From: Lachnospiraceae bacterium UBA3804
GTDB taxonomy: Bacteria; Bacillota; Clostridia; Lachnospirales; Lachnospiraceae
Direction of reading: 5' to 3'
DNA length: 64,000 nucleotides
Assembly: GCA_002368665.1 (NCBI GenBank)
Contig: DFEK01000005.1
Coordinates: 116,868 to 180,867, forward strand
The first letter of the stretch is position 1. Every line of letters begins with the position of its first letter. Position numbers and translations under genes: made by a program. Positions 15,668 through 23,501 of this stretch are shown here, piece by piece. Under the pieces are notes generated by a model. The model did not search any database. It saw only the letters and a list, made by a program, of their open reading frames with translations, and was not told the origin of the DNA.

Positions 15668-16657
15668 TTGAATAAAGAGAAAACAATAAGAAACATATTT
15701 ATGATATGGGGTGCTTTAATGAGTTGTATGTTTCTATTTGCATGTCAGAAGAATATAAAAGGAAACGCATCGTCGGAAGATTATTCTTGCGAAAAATCAG
15801 AAACAGCGGAAGGCATTCATTATGGAGCAAATAACTATGATTATACGGGACCGGAGATTCAAGAGAGGGATAACCTGCCAAGATTTTATTTTGATACAGA
15901 GGATTCTGTTTTAAATATTTCGAATGATGATTTGGCATTTATTGCACTTCAGTCTTATCATTCTTCGGATTTTTTTGAAGATAACGAGTTTGAATGTATT
16001 GACTTTTTTGATAATCCACTCCTAAAAAGAAACGCGGAGATTATAGGAGGTTTTGAAGCGCTTCCTTTTGATGAAAAAATTTTTTTCTATGTATTGAATG
16101 GAAATAGTGTTGAAAAAGGCGCTCTTTCTCACGAGAAAGTTGATGAAAGTGTAAAAAAACTGGATACGATAACGATTGATCCATATGGTTGGAATTCTTA
16201 TGAATATGAAAACGTCAATTCATATGTGGTTGGTGAAAACGATTACTATGTTGAGTATGCGGTACGGTGTACATATGGAAGCAGTACGCGAGCATGGAGA
16301 AAGATTTATTATAAAACGATAGTCCAACTCCAAGATGATAAATTAAATCGATTCTATTATATCGGAAATCAAGAGGTGGAGGACATTAGAAAAACGTTTG
16401 ACATATATTTGAATGGTAGAAATGATACTGAAAAGAAGGTACTTTTTCGCAAGATTGAGGATTCAGAGAGAAATGTTGTTTACACAGCCTATTATGTAAT
16501 ATATGAACAAATGGAATCTGGCACAAATGACAAGGGACAATTGTACAAGGAAACGTTTTTTATTGATAAAGGAACTAAACAAATCTCGGATGATATAGAA
16601 CTTCAGAAAGAGGTCGAAATTGAAGGTACGGAGGGGTTTTTAGATAACCCAATTTAA
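15668..16657 (+). CDS. Predicted lipoprotein of unknown function under riboswitch control
   Basis: A 329-residue protein with a lipoprotein signal peptide: a basic N-terminus (MNKEKTIRN), a hydrophobic stretch and the lipobox LFAC, with the lipidated cysteine near residue 27. The mature part is acidic and rich in Asp, Glu, Tyr and Asn, and I recognise no domain. Translation starts at TTG 15668 after TGAGGA, an unusual start next to a terminator. The gene is visibly more AT-rich than its neighbours and lies inside the tRNA-Gln island, which suggests transfer. Regulation is predicted to be by c-di-GMP through the leader, which would fit a surface or adhesion role, as for many GEMM-I targets. 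Confidence 0.72.
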   Translation: MNKEKTIRNIFMIWGALMSCMFLFACQKNIKGNASSEDYSCEKSETAEGIHYGANNYDYTGPEIQERDNLPRFYFDTEDSVLNISNDDLAFIALQSYHSSDFFEDNEFECIDFFDNPLLKRNAEIIGGFEALPFDEKIFFYVLNGNSVEKGALSHEKVDESVKKLDTITIDPYGWNSYEYENVNSYVVGENDYYVEYAVRCTYGSSTRAWRKIYYKTIVQLQDDKLNRFYYIGNQEVEDIRKTFDIYLNGRNDTEKKVLFRKIEDSERNVVYTAYYVIYEQMESGTNDKGQLYKETFFIDKGTKQISDDIELQKEVEIEGTEGFLDNPI

Positions 16658-16768
16658 TCTCCTAAATCATTAATATCGGGGAAACCGACAGGGGCTGACC
16701 GCAAGGTCCTGGTCCACTGAAATGGCGTGGGGATCAGATGGGGCATCTTAAGACAGTAAAGAATGTGT
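16658..16768. other. Non-coding spacer, no function recognised
   Basis: A spacer between convergent genes. It has a GC-richer stretch (16677-16745) with short self-complementary pieces such as GGGGCTGACC and GGTCCTGGTCC. It may be the remnant of a further element or a structured RNA, but nothing identifiable is seen. Confidence 0.3.
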
Positions 16769-16796
16769 AGGCGTGGCTTCGGTCACGCCTTTTCAC
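16769..16796. terminator. Shared terminator-like hairpin between convergent genes
   Basis: AGGCGTG (16769-16775) with CACGCCT (16784-16790) forms a 7-bp stem around GCTTCGGT and is followed by TTTCACTT. It sits between the lipoprotein gene (+) and the toxin gene (-) and could stop both. Confidence 0.55.
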
Positions 16797-16807
16797 TTAC
16801 TTAAAAT

Positions 16808-17614
16808 TCAAAAATCCAATGATTTCAGGAATTCAATCAGTCTTGTCGTGATGGCAGGTATTTCTTCGCCAATCCAGTTCTTTTTCGAATCCGCCAGCCT
16901 ATCAATATATCTCTTCGATGAGAATGTTCTTATCACCCTTCTTACCACAGCATCCATATCGTTTTCCTTCATTCTCGGATCAGATATGACGAATGTATTC
17001 AAACAATGTAACAGCTTTTTTGTATCAACCTTATCTGTAAGATAGAACATATCAAAAACATCTTTATAGCGTGTCGAGTTCGGACCGAATTTCAAAAGTG
17101 AGCGAAGCTTCTCGGTAAACATCTGCTCTTTCGAGTTAATAAGCAAGGTAGCACTGCCATCATAGCAGGCAATGTCAAAGCAATATTCTTCCTGCTCTAT
17201 GTCAAGATTCTTATGCACACCAAGATCAAGCTTACTTTCTATGGAGTCGCCAGTATCATCGGAAATAATGACATAGACACGCTTTCCATGATAATCCTGT
17301 TGCTTTAGTTCCGTTATTTCGCCAGTTTGCCGGATGTGAATACCTTCAAGGCAATCCAGTTTCTTGATAAACTGACGAATCGAATCATCACCAAGAGAAT
17401 ACCGGATAAAATCGATATCCATATCCTGCGTGGCTCTTCTTGCATCCTTTGATATGCTGCGCATTACAACGCCACCTTTGATAGTAACGTTTCTGCTGAG
17501 CGTACTTTCAGAAATTGCCTTAAGCACAACATCCTGACATACCTTTGCTTCTGCATTATCATCAACATATCCGTCTGCATTAGCCTGCCGGATCATCTCT
17601 TTTATCGTTGCCAC
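16808..17614 (-). CDS. abiEii: AbiEii-family nucleotidyltransferase toxin (type IV TA)
   Basis: A 268-residue DUF1814/AbiEii nucleotidyltransferase. The active-site block reads IKGGVVMRSISKDARRATQDMDIDF (residues ~45-70), with the GG, the arginines and the DxD acid pair of the polymerase-beta-like fold. A later conserved lysine lies in the EKLRSLLKFGPNSTRYKDVFDMFYL segment. In characterised pairs this enzyme uses GTP or other NTPs and halts growth, giving abortive phage defence. It starts at GTG (17612-17614), after GGAGGT at 17621-17626, overlapping the antitoxin stop by 1 nt. All key residues are present, so it is probably active. Confidence 0.88.
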   Translation of the reverse strand: MATIKEMIRQANADGYVDDNAEAKVCQDVVLKAISESTLSRNVTIKGGVVMRSISKDARRATQDMDIDFIRYSLGDDSIRQFIKKLDCLEGIHIRQTGEITELKQQDYHGKRVYVIISDDTGDSIESKLDLGVHKNLDIEQEEYCFDIACYDGSATLLINSKEQMFTEKLRSLLKFGPNSTRYKDVFDMFYLTDKVDTKKLLHCLNTFVISDPRMKENDMDAVVRRVIRTFSSKRYIDRLADSKKNWIGEEIPAITTRLIEFLKSLDF

Positions 17615-18156
17615 TACAATACCTCCATTTCGAGAGCATCACTAATCATTTTACTTCGCGGGAAACTCTCCGCATAATCCTGTATCCGCTCGATATCCAG
17701 ATTATAGATAAGACGCCTGTAGTTCCCGATAATTTCCTTGTAATAATCAAAAGGAAATTTGTTCTTAAACCGAAGCAGCTCTATCAGCATTCTTTCTTTA
17801 TCATAAATCCTGATAGTCGCGTCCCTCCGCTCCATGGTCGTTACACCGATGTTTAAAAAATCGGAAAGAACGTAATACTGATGGACTCGTTTATCGTTAA
17901 TATAAATAGCGTGTTTGTCTGTTGCGATATGGAATTCATCCGGAATGACATCTGTAAGACCGTGATAATAGAATGCGCTGTCCATAGTCATTATTCCTTT
18001 GGGGTACTTAAAGGCGATAACAGCCAACGTAGAAACATCGGGAACGTCAGAATAGACTCCCCTCTCGATCTGATATAGATTACCTTCTGATATTTGCTTT
18101 TTTATCTGATAATCTGACTGCCATTTTTGAAGGCAATCCGGATAGGATAATAACAT
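17614..18156 (-). CDS. abiEi: AbiEi-family antitoxin and autorepressor
   Basis: A 180-residue type IV antitoxin. The N-terminus looks like a winged helix (ISEGNLYQIERGVYSDV), followed by TLAVIAFKYPKGIMTMDSAFYYHGLTDVIPDEFHIATDK, the hallmark of the AbiEi core, and a C-terminal domain with RMLIELLRFKNKFPFDYYKEIIGNYRR. Family knowledge: the N-terminal domain represses its own promoter through inverted repeats, and the C-terminal domain counteracts the toxin without forming a stable complex. The ATG at 18156 follows AGAGG (18163-18167). Two inverted repeats and a strong promoter precede it. Confidence 0.88.
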   Translation of the reverse strand: MLLSYPDCLQKWQSDYQIKKQISEGNLYQIERGVYSDVPDVSTLAVIAFKYPKGIMTMDSAFYYHGLTDVIPDEFHIATDKHAIYINDKRVHQYYVLSDFLNIGVTTMERRDATIRIYDKERMLIELLRFKNKFPFDYYKEIIGNYRRLIYNLDIERIQDYAESFPRSKMISDALEMEVL

Positions 18157-18170
18157 GGTAAACCTCTTTG

Positions 18171-18267
18171 GGTAAATACAGGCTTTGGCATAGTAAAAGC
18201 CTGTATTTACCTTACTAGCTTTATTAATTTGAGCATTTATAGGCTAAAAATATTCGAAAGCCTATAA
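18171..18267 (-). promoter_or_regulatory. Twin inverted-repeat operator of the abiE operon
   Basis: Repeat 1: a perfect 16-bp inverted repeat, 18171-18186 (GGTAAATACAGGCTTT) with 18196-18211, spacer 9. Repeat 2: TTATAGGCT (18237-18245) with AGCCTATAA (18259-18267), spacer 13. Both carry an AGGCT core. Their centres are about 61 bp apart, roughly six helical turns. Both lie between the promoter and the antitoxin start. Characterised AbiEi proteins bind two inverted repeats cooperatively, so this is probably the autoregulatory operator. Confidence 0.75.
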
Positions 18268-18278
18268 TTACTATAATT

Positions 18279-18307
18279 ATTATAAAAAAAGACACGATCA
18301 TTGTCAA
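18279..18307 (-). promoter_or_regulatory. Consensus promoter of the abiE operon
   Basis: On the minus strand TTGACA (18307-18302) and TATAAT (18284-18279) are separated by 17 nt, a perfect match to the housekeeping consensus. The predicted start is near 18271, immediately beside inverted repeat 2. Confidence 0.88.
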
Positions 18308-18517
18308 TAATAAACTTGAGCTCACATATTCAGAAAACAGCGATTCATTCGACACTTCCCTTCACGCGCCGTTTTTTTATAGGAGATTGTTCGTTTGGCA
18401 GAAAGAATACTAAGTTGCTTCATAGATGAAGAATAGGTAATCTCATAGGTAAAAATCGAATCTATAGTATGGCGCAAACCCATATAAATCAGGCATTTCA
18501 GAGCATTTCGTATTAGT
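18308..18517. other. Intergenic DNA inside the island, no gene recognised
   Basis: About 210 bp between the abiE promoter and the tRNA-Gln duplicate. It has short open frames only, none with a ribosome binding site or recognisable product. No integrase or excisionase fragment could be recognised. Confidence 0.4.
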
Positions 18518-18634
18518 ACTCTGACTCCGTCATTTGCGCGTTCTTCGAGAAAAACTGCCGATGTGCTTGCACAATCGGCAGCTTGACGAGAAGCGCGACA
18601 CCGCAGGCGCAAGGTTCGAATCCTTGTAGCCCTG
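18518..18634 (+). repeat. Split 43-nt duplicate of the tRNA-Gln 3' end (putative attR)
   Basis: Positions 18518-18535 (18 nt) and 18610-18634 (25 nt) together reproduce exactly tRNA-Gln positions 15304-15346, from just before the anticodon loop through the discriminator G. Identity ends exactly at the tRNA end. Between the halves lies a 74-nt insert (18536-18609). The D-arm and 5' acceptor strand are absent, so it is not a functional tRNA. The pattern matches an att duplication left by integration at a tRNA anticodon region. Confidence 0.85.
18536..18609. repeat. 74-nt palindromic insert within the tRNA duplicate
   Basis: A central hairpin CTGCCGAT/ATCGGCAG around GTGCTTGCACA is nested in an imperfect stem of TTCTTCG with CGAGAA and flanking GCGC. 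An outermost TTGCGC (18534-18539) pairs with GCGCAA (18607-18612). There is no target-site duplication. It resembles the small dispersed palindromic repeats of clostridial genomes, but a second copy is not present in this window. Confidence 0.65.
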
Positions 18635-18645
18635 CACAAATGATG

Positions 18646-18682
18646 AACCCCTTGATTATATGGAATCAAGGGGTTTGTTTTT
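18646..18682 (+). terminator. Intrinsic terminator, probable original tRNA-Gln terminator
   Basis: The perfect 12-bp stem AACCCCTTGATT/AATCAAGGGGTT (18646-18657 with 18664-18675), loop ATATGG, is followed by TGTTTTT. It lies 12 nt after the tRNA duplicate, where the terminator of the uninterrupted tRNA gene would have been. Confidence 0.9.
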
Positions 18683-18703
18683 GCCCAAGGTTCATATTAT
18701 AAT
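18675..18703 (+). promoter_or_regulatory. Promoter of the clostripain-feoAB operon
   Basis: TTGTTT (18675-18680), 17 nt, TATAAT (18698-18703). The -35 overlaps the T-tract of the preceding terminator. No Fur-like box was recognised near it. Confidence 0.65.
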
Positions 18704-18742
18704 AGCAGGTGGACAGTTTTATTTCACATAAAGGGGAATTGT

Positions 18743-21118
18743 ATGAAAGCAAGAAAAGTAACGGCAGTCATTTTAACACTGATTCTGCTGGTATGCAGCA
18801 TCGGCGGATGCGGATTCTTCGAAGAAGCGGAATCACAGACGCCCATCGCGCAGGTTGGCGGAGAAGCAAACCTTAGTGAGGCGGCAGGACTTCGTATCAC
18901 GGTGGATAAGGCAACCGGAGAAATGAAGATCGAGCGCCCGAAGAAGGAGGAGGTTCCCTTATCCGATAATGGGGACTGGACGATCCTTGTATATATGTGC
19001 GGTTCCGATCTTGAGTCGGATTCCGCGGCCGGAACACTGGATTTCGAAGAGATGAGTTCCGCTACGGCAAGCGACAAAGTGCGTTTTGTCGTAGAGACCG
19101 GAGGCGCACAGGCATGGCAGAACGACTATGTAAATGCCGGTCAGATCGGACGCTACCTGGTAGAGAATAATGAAATTACGTTATTGGACGAGCAGCCCGG
19201 TGCCAGCATGGGTGATTCGAAAACACTCGCTTCATTCTTAAAATGGGCCGTGCAGGAATATCCCGCGCAGCATATGGGACTGGTGCTTTGGAACCACGGT
19301 TCGGGAAGCATCAACGGCGTCTGCTTCGATGAATTGTTTGAAGACGACGCTTTAACATTAAGAGATTTGGACTGTGCACTTTACAGTGTCTATGAAGGTA
19401 TGTCGGACCGTTTCGAGTTCGTAGGATTTGATGCCTGCCTTATGGGTACGGTGGAGACCGCCAATATTCTGGCAACTTATGCCCGTTACATGGTGGGTTC
19501 ACAGGAATCGGAACCCGGCAAAGGATGGGATTATACGTCGATCGGAAATTACCTTGCATCCAACCCCGAAGCAAACGGAGCAGATTTGGGAAAAGTGATT
19601 TGCGACGGATTCTACGATGCCTGCGTGGCTGAGGGAGAAGAGGAGATTGCAACGCTTTCTGTAATCGATCTTGATAAAGTGGATACCTTTTTACAGAAGT
19701 TTAACGCATTTGCAAAGGAAATGTATTCGGTCAGCGAAAATACGGCCACCCTTTCGGAAATGATCCGTCAGATCGAAGGCGCCGACAATTTCGGCGGAAA
19801 CAACCGCTCCGAAGGTTACACCAATATGGTGGACTTAGGCGGATTAATGGAAGCCTGCGGATCGTATGCCAACAGCAGCGAAGCACTCGCAGCCTTAAAG
19901 GATGCGGTCATCTATAATAAAACCGGTTCACAGCATCAGGGTTGCAGCGGACTTTCCCTTTATTATCCTCTTGCGGTCGAAGGTTCCAAGGAACTTACCG
20001 TTTTTGAGAATGTCTGCATCAGTCCGTTTTATGCATCCTTTGTAGACCGCCAGGATTTCTCCAGTGCGATCTACTATAATCCGGACGAGCAGGAAGGATA
20101 CGGCGAAACCTACTATGATGAAGAGAGCGGATGTTACTATTTCGTCGAGGACGGCGTGGAATACTGCTACGATGAAAGTGATGGCACTTACTGGTATTAT
20201 GACGAGGATTCCGATGAGTGGCTTGAAGTCGAAGGCGACTGCGAGTACGATTACAACAATTACGATTATGAAGATTCGAATGATGATTTCGGATATGATG
20301 ATTCCTACTGGTTCTCGGATGACGGCAACTGGGAGTACGGTACGGATTATACCTGGGATGAGAACAGTGAAAGCTACGAAGCAAACATTGAGCAGAACGA
20401 TCACTGGAATTATGCGGATCAGTACGAATCCACAGGAGAGAGCCGTTATATTACGTTCTTAAAGGAACCCGGAATCGATAAAAACGGTAAATTCGGCTTT
20501 ACGCTGGATGCCAGAGGTATCTCCCGTGCATCTTCGGTGTACGGATATGTATATCAGTATTATGAAGATGAAGGCGTTTATTACGAACTTGGCGAGACGA
20601 TCGATGTGGTCGGTGACTGGGAGAGCGGTCATTTCGAAGACAATTTCGACGGCTACTGGTTATCCCTTCCGGATGGACAGAATCTGTCCCTGACGGTTGT
20701 GGACTGCAGTGACGATTATGTGATCTACTCCTCGCCGATCCTTTTAAACGATAAGGAGACGAACCTTCGTATCAAGCAAAACTTAAGCGATCAGTCCATT
20801 ACGGTGGAAGGTGCGTGGGACGGTATTTCCTCTACCGGCGCATCCGCCAAATCCATTCAGAAGATCGCTTCCGGTGATGTCATTGTTCCGCTTTACTATG
20901 GATTCACCGATTCGGATGAGGATGATGCGGAAGATACGTTATACAGCGGTACGGAATATAAAGTAAGCGGTACATTCACGGTGGAATACGGTATTCTCGA
21001 CCCCGCCGATTACTTCTATGCATTCGAGATCAATGATATTTACAATGATTATTACATGTCCGATTTCGTAGGCTTCGGTGTCGATGAAAACGGAGATGTC
21101 TGGTATTACGAAGAGTAG
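18743..21118 (+). CDS. Clostripain-family (C11) cysteine peptidase lipoprotein
   Basis: A 791-residue predicted surface lipoprotein. The signal peptide ends in a lipobox-like GGC (cysteine near residue 23). The C11 peptidase domain begins at DWTILVYMCGSDLESDSA and has both catalytic segments: histidine in LVLWNHGSGS and cysteine in FVGFDACLMGT. A segment extremely rich in Asp, Glu, Tyr and Trp (about residues 445-555) then separates it from a C-terminal beta-rich region. Clostripain relatives cleave after Arg or Lys. This substrate is unknown. It ends 3 nt before feoB, so the two are cotranscribed. Confidence 0.88.
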   Translation: MKARKVTAVILTLILLVCSIGGCGFFEEAESQTPIAQVGGEANLSEAAGLRITVDKATGEMKIERPKKEEVPLSDNGDWTILVYMCGSDLESDSAAGTLDFEEMSSATASDKVRFVVETGGAQAWQNDYVNAGQIGRYLVENNEITLLDEQPGASMGDSKTLASFLKWAVQEYPAQHMGLVLWNHGSGSINGVCFDELFEDDALTLRDLDCALYSVYEGMSDRFEFVGFDACLMGTVETANILATYARYMVGSQESEPGKGWDYTSIGNYLASNPEANGADLGKVICDGFYDACVAEGEEEIATLSVIDLDKVDTFLQKFNAFAKEMYSVSENTATLSEMIRQIEGADNFGGNNRSEGYTNMVDLGGLMEACGSYANSSEALAALKDAVIYNKTGSQHQGCSGLSLYYPLAVEGSKELTVFENVCISPFYASFVDRQDFSSAIYYNPDEQEGYGETYYDEESGCYYFVEDGVEYCYDESDGTYWYYDEDSDEWLEVEGDCEYDYNNYDYEDSNDDFGYDDSYWFSDDGNWEYGTDYTWDENSESYEANIEQNDHWNYADQYESTGESRYITFLKEPGIDKNGKFGFTLDARGISRASSVYGYVYQYYEDEGVYYELGETIDVVGDWESGHFEDNFDGYWLSLPDGQNLSLTVVDCSDDYVIYSSPILLNDKETNLRIKQNLSDQSITVEGAWDGISSTGASAKSIQKIASGDVIVPLYYGFTDSDEDDAEDTLYSGTEYKVSGTFTVEYGILDPADYFYAFEINDIYNDYYMSDFVGFGVDENGDVWYYEE

Positions 21119-21121
21119 AAT

Positions 21122-23482
21122 ATGAGCACATTAAAAGAGTTAAAAATCGGCGAATCGGCCATCATAGAGTCCATTGGCGGAGAGGGCGCAACCAGACAGC
21201 ACCTTCTTGACATGGGTATGACTCCGGGAACAAAAGTCAAAGTCGTTAAATTTGCTCCCTTAGGCGATCCCATGGAGGTACGCCTTCGCGGATACGAACT
21301 GACACTCCGATTGGAGGATGCCGATAAGATCGGAGTCTCTTCTGTGGAAGTTATGAAAGATTCCGACGAGGAGGAGCAGAATAAGGACCGCAAAACAAAG
21401 CATATTGCCCATCCCGGTCTCGGTGAGGAAGGAAAATTCCATCCCAAGGGAAGCGGTGATCCGCTGCCCGAAGGAACGAAGCTTACCTTTGCACTGGTCG
21501 GAAACCAGAACAGCGGAAAGACGACACTGTTTAACCAGTTAACCGGATCCAACCAGCATGTCGGAAATTTCCCGGGTGTTACCGTCGACCGAAAGGACGG
21601 TGTGATCAAGGGGCATGACGACACCCTGATCACCGACCTGCCGGGTATTTATTCGATGTCTCCGTATTCGAGTGAAGAACTGGTATCCAGGGATTTTGTA
21701 CTCGATGAGAAACCGAAAGCCATCATCAACATCGTGGATGTTACGAACATCGAAAGAAACTTATATTTAACTATGCAGCTTCTTGAGATGGACGTTCCGG
21801 TGGTTGTGGCGCTGAATATGATGGATGAGCTGACCGGAAACGGCGGCGGTGTCTATGTCAATGCGATGGAGGAGATGCTCGGAACCCCCGTGGTACCGAT
21901 TTCCGCAGCCAAAAGAGAAGGCGTGGACGAACTTGTGGACCATGCCGTGCATATTGCAAAATATCAGGAAAAACCCCTGCGCAGGGATTTCTGCGGCAAG
22001 GATGATAAAGGCGGAGCCGTACACCGTGCCATCCATGCGGTGGTGCACTTAATTGAAGACCATGCGGCAGCAGCGGGCATTCCGGTCCGGTTTGCAGCCT
22101 CCAAAATTATAGAGGGTGACGAAGTCATCTTAGAGAAACTTGCGCTCGACCAGAATGAAAAAGAGATGGTGGAGCATATCGTTTTGCAGCTCGAGCACGA
22201 GCGCGGAACGGACAGAAGCGCGGCAATCGCGGATATGCGTTTTTCCTTTATACAAAGCGTTTGCGAGAAATGCGTAACCAAGCCCAAGGAAAGCAAAGAG
22301 CATGTAAGAAGCCGCAGGATCGATAAAATCTTAACCGGCAAATGGACGGCAATCCCGGTCTTCATCCTTGTGATGGGACTTGTGTTCTTCCTAACCTTTA
22401 ACGTGGTCGGAGCCTTCTTACAGTGGGTGCTGGATCTGGGTATCGGAGCCTTAACAGACCTTGTCGATAAGGGACTTACGGCTGCGAAAGTCAATGTGGT
22501 TTTGCACGATCTGATCATACAGGGTATTTTCGGCGGCGTCGGCAGTGTGGTAAGTTTCCTGCCGATCATCGTAACGATGTTCTTCTTTTTGTCGATTCTC
22601 GAAGACAGCGGATATATCGCGCGTGTTGCGTTTTTCATGGATAAGGCACTCAGAAAACTCGGCCTTTCGGGACGAAGCATCGTTCCGCTTCTGATCGGTT
22701 TCGGATGTACGGTACCGGCGGTCATGTCGACCAGAACGCTTCCTTCGGAGCGCGACCGTAAAATGACGATTCTTTTAACACCGTTTATGAGCTGTACCGC
22801 GAAGATCCCGATCTATTTATTCTTCGTCGAGGCATTTGTGCCGAAGTACAAAGCACTTGTCATGATCGGCCTTTATGTGCTGAGCATCGTTGTGGGACTT
22901 TTGATCGCCCTCGTGTACAAAAAGATCTTCAAAGGCGAGGCGGTTCCGTTCGTAATGGAACTTCCGAATTACAGAATGCCGCGGCTTAAAAACGTTATGC
23001 AGCTTCTTTGGGAGAAGGCCAAGGACTTCCTGCAAAGAGCGTTTACGGTTATTCTGGTGGCTACGATCGTGGTCTGGTTTTTACAGAATTTCGACTTCCA
23101 CTTCGACCTTGTAACGAATCCGGAATCCAGTATTTTGGCTACCATCGCGGGCTTCTTTGCCCCGATTTTTAAGCCGCTCGGAATCGGTGATTGGAGGATC
23201 GTTACCTCGTTCTTCAGCGGATTCATGGCAAAGGAAAGCGTGGTATCGGTTCTGGAGATGAGTTTTGGAAGTGTGGGCGGTGTCGAGTCCGTACTGACGC
23301 TCGGAACGGCGCTTCCTCTTTTGGTATTCTGCCTTCTTTATACACCCTGTGTGGCGGCTGTGGCCTCCATTAAAAGGGAACTCGGTACGAAATGGGCAAT
23401 CTTTGTTGTGGTATGGCAGTGTGTGGTTGCGTGGATCTGCGCAATGCTTGTCAGATTGGTAATGATGGCGTTCGGCCAGTAA
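21122..23482 (+). CDS. feoB: Ferrous iron transporter, FeoA-FeoB fusion
   Basis: A 786-residue protein. Residues 1-75 are a FeoA (SH3-like) domain (MSTLKELKIGESAII; RQHLLDMGMTPGTKVKV). A charged linker is followed by the FeoB G domain, with G1 NQNSGKTTLFNQL near residue 127, a G3-region DLPGIYSMSPYSSEE and G4-like NMMD. About eight membrane helices carry the two Gate motifs, including PLLIGFGCTVPAVMSTRT and LLYTPCVAAVASIKRE. It takes up Fe2+ powered by nucleotide hydrolysis. Fusion of FeoA to FeoB is a known but minority arrangement. It follows the C11 peptidase gene by 3 nt and precedes the S1-domain gene by 19 nt. Confidence 0.95.
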   Translation: MSTLKELKIGESAIIESIGGEGATRQHLLDMGMTPGTKVKVVKFAPLGDPMEVRLRGYELTLRLEDADKIGVSSVEVMKDSDEEEQNKDRKTKHIAHPGLGEEGKFHPKGSGDPLPEGTKLTFALVGNQNSGKTTLFNQLTGSNQHVGNFPGVTVDRKDGVIKGHDDTLITDLPGIYSMSPYSSEELVSRDFVLDEKPKAIINIVDVTNIERNLYLTMQLLEMDVPVVVALNMMDELTGNGGGVYVNAMEEMLGTPVVPISAAKREGVDELVDHAVHIAKYQEKPLRRDFCGKDDKGGAVHRAIHAVVHLIEDHAAAAGIPVRFAASKIIEGDEVILEKLALDQNEKEMVEHIVLQLEHERGTDRSAAIADMRFSFIQSVCEKCVTKPKESKEHVRSRRIDKILTGKWTAIPVFILVMGLVFFLTFNVVGAFLQWVLDLGIGALTDLVDKGLTAAKVNVVLHDLIIQGIFGGVGSVVSFLPIIVTMFFFLSILEDSGYIARVAFFMDKALRKLGLSGRSIVPLLIGFGCTVPAVMSTRTLPSERDRKMTILLTPFMSCTAKIPIYLFFVEAFVPKYKALVMIGLYVLSIVVGLLIALVYKKIFKGEAVPFVMELPNYRMPRLKNVMQLLWEKAKDFLQRAFTVILVATIVVWFLQNFDFHFDLVTNPESSILATIAGFFAPIFKPLGIGDWRIVTSFFSGFMAKESVVSVLEMSFGSVGGVESVLTLGTALPLLVFCLLYTPCVAAVASIKRELGTKWAIFVVVWQCVVAWICAMLVRLVMMAFGQ

Positions 23483-23501
23483 GAAAAGGACGGAAAAACA
23501 G

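Noticed and set aside
18518..18634. A second tRNA-Gln gene, or a tRNA with an intron.
   Set aside because: The 5' acceptor strand and D-arm are missing upstream of 18518, so no cloverleaf can form even if the 74-nt insert were removed.
18322..18669. A 115-codon minus-strand frame between the AbiE promoter and the peptidase gene.
   Set aside because: It reads antisense through the tRNA-Gln duplicate and palindromic insert, has no ribosome binding site and an implausible Arg/Cys-rich product. It is a typical false call over tRNA-derived sequence.
19928..20404. Long minus-strand open frames opposite the acidic insert of the C11 peptidase.
   Set aside because: They arise from the biased Asp/Tyr codons of the sense strand, have no ribosome binding site, and give low-complexity Ile/Val-rich products.
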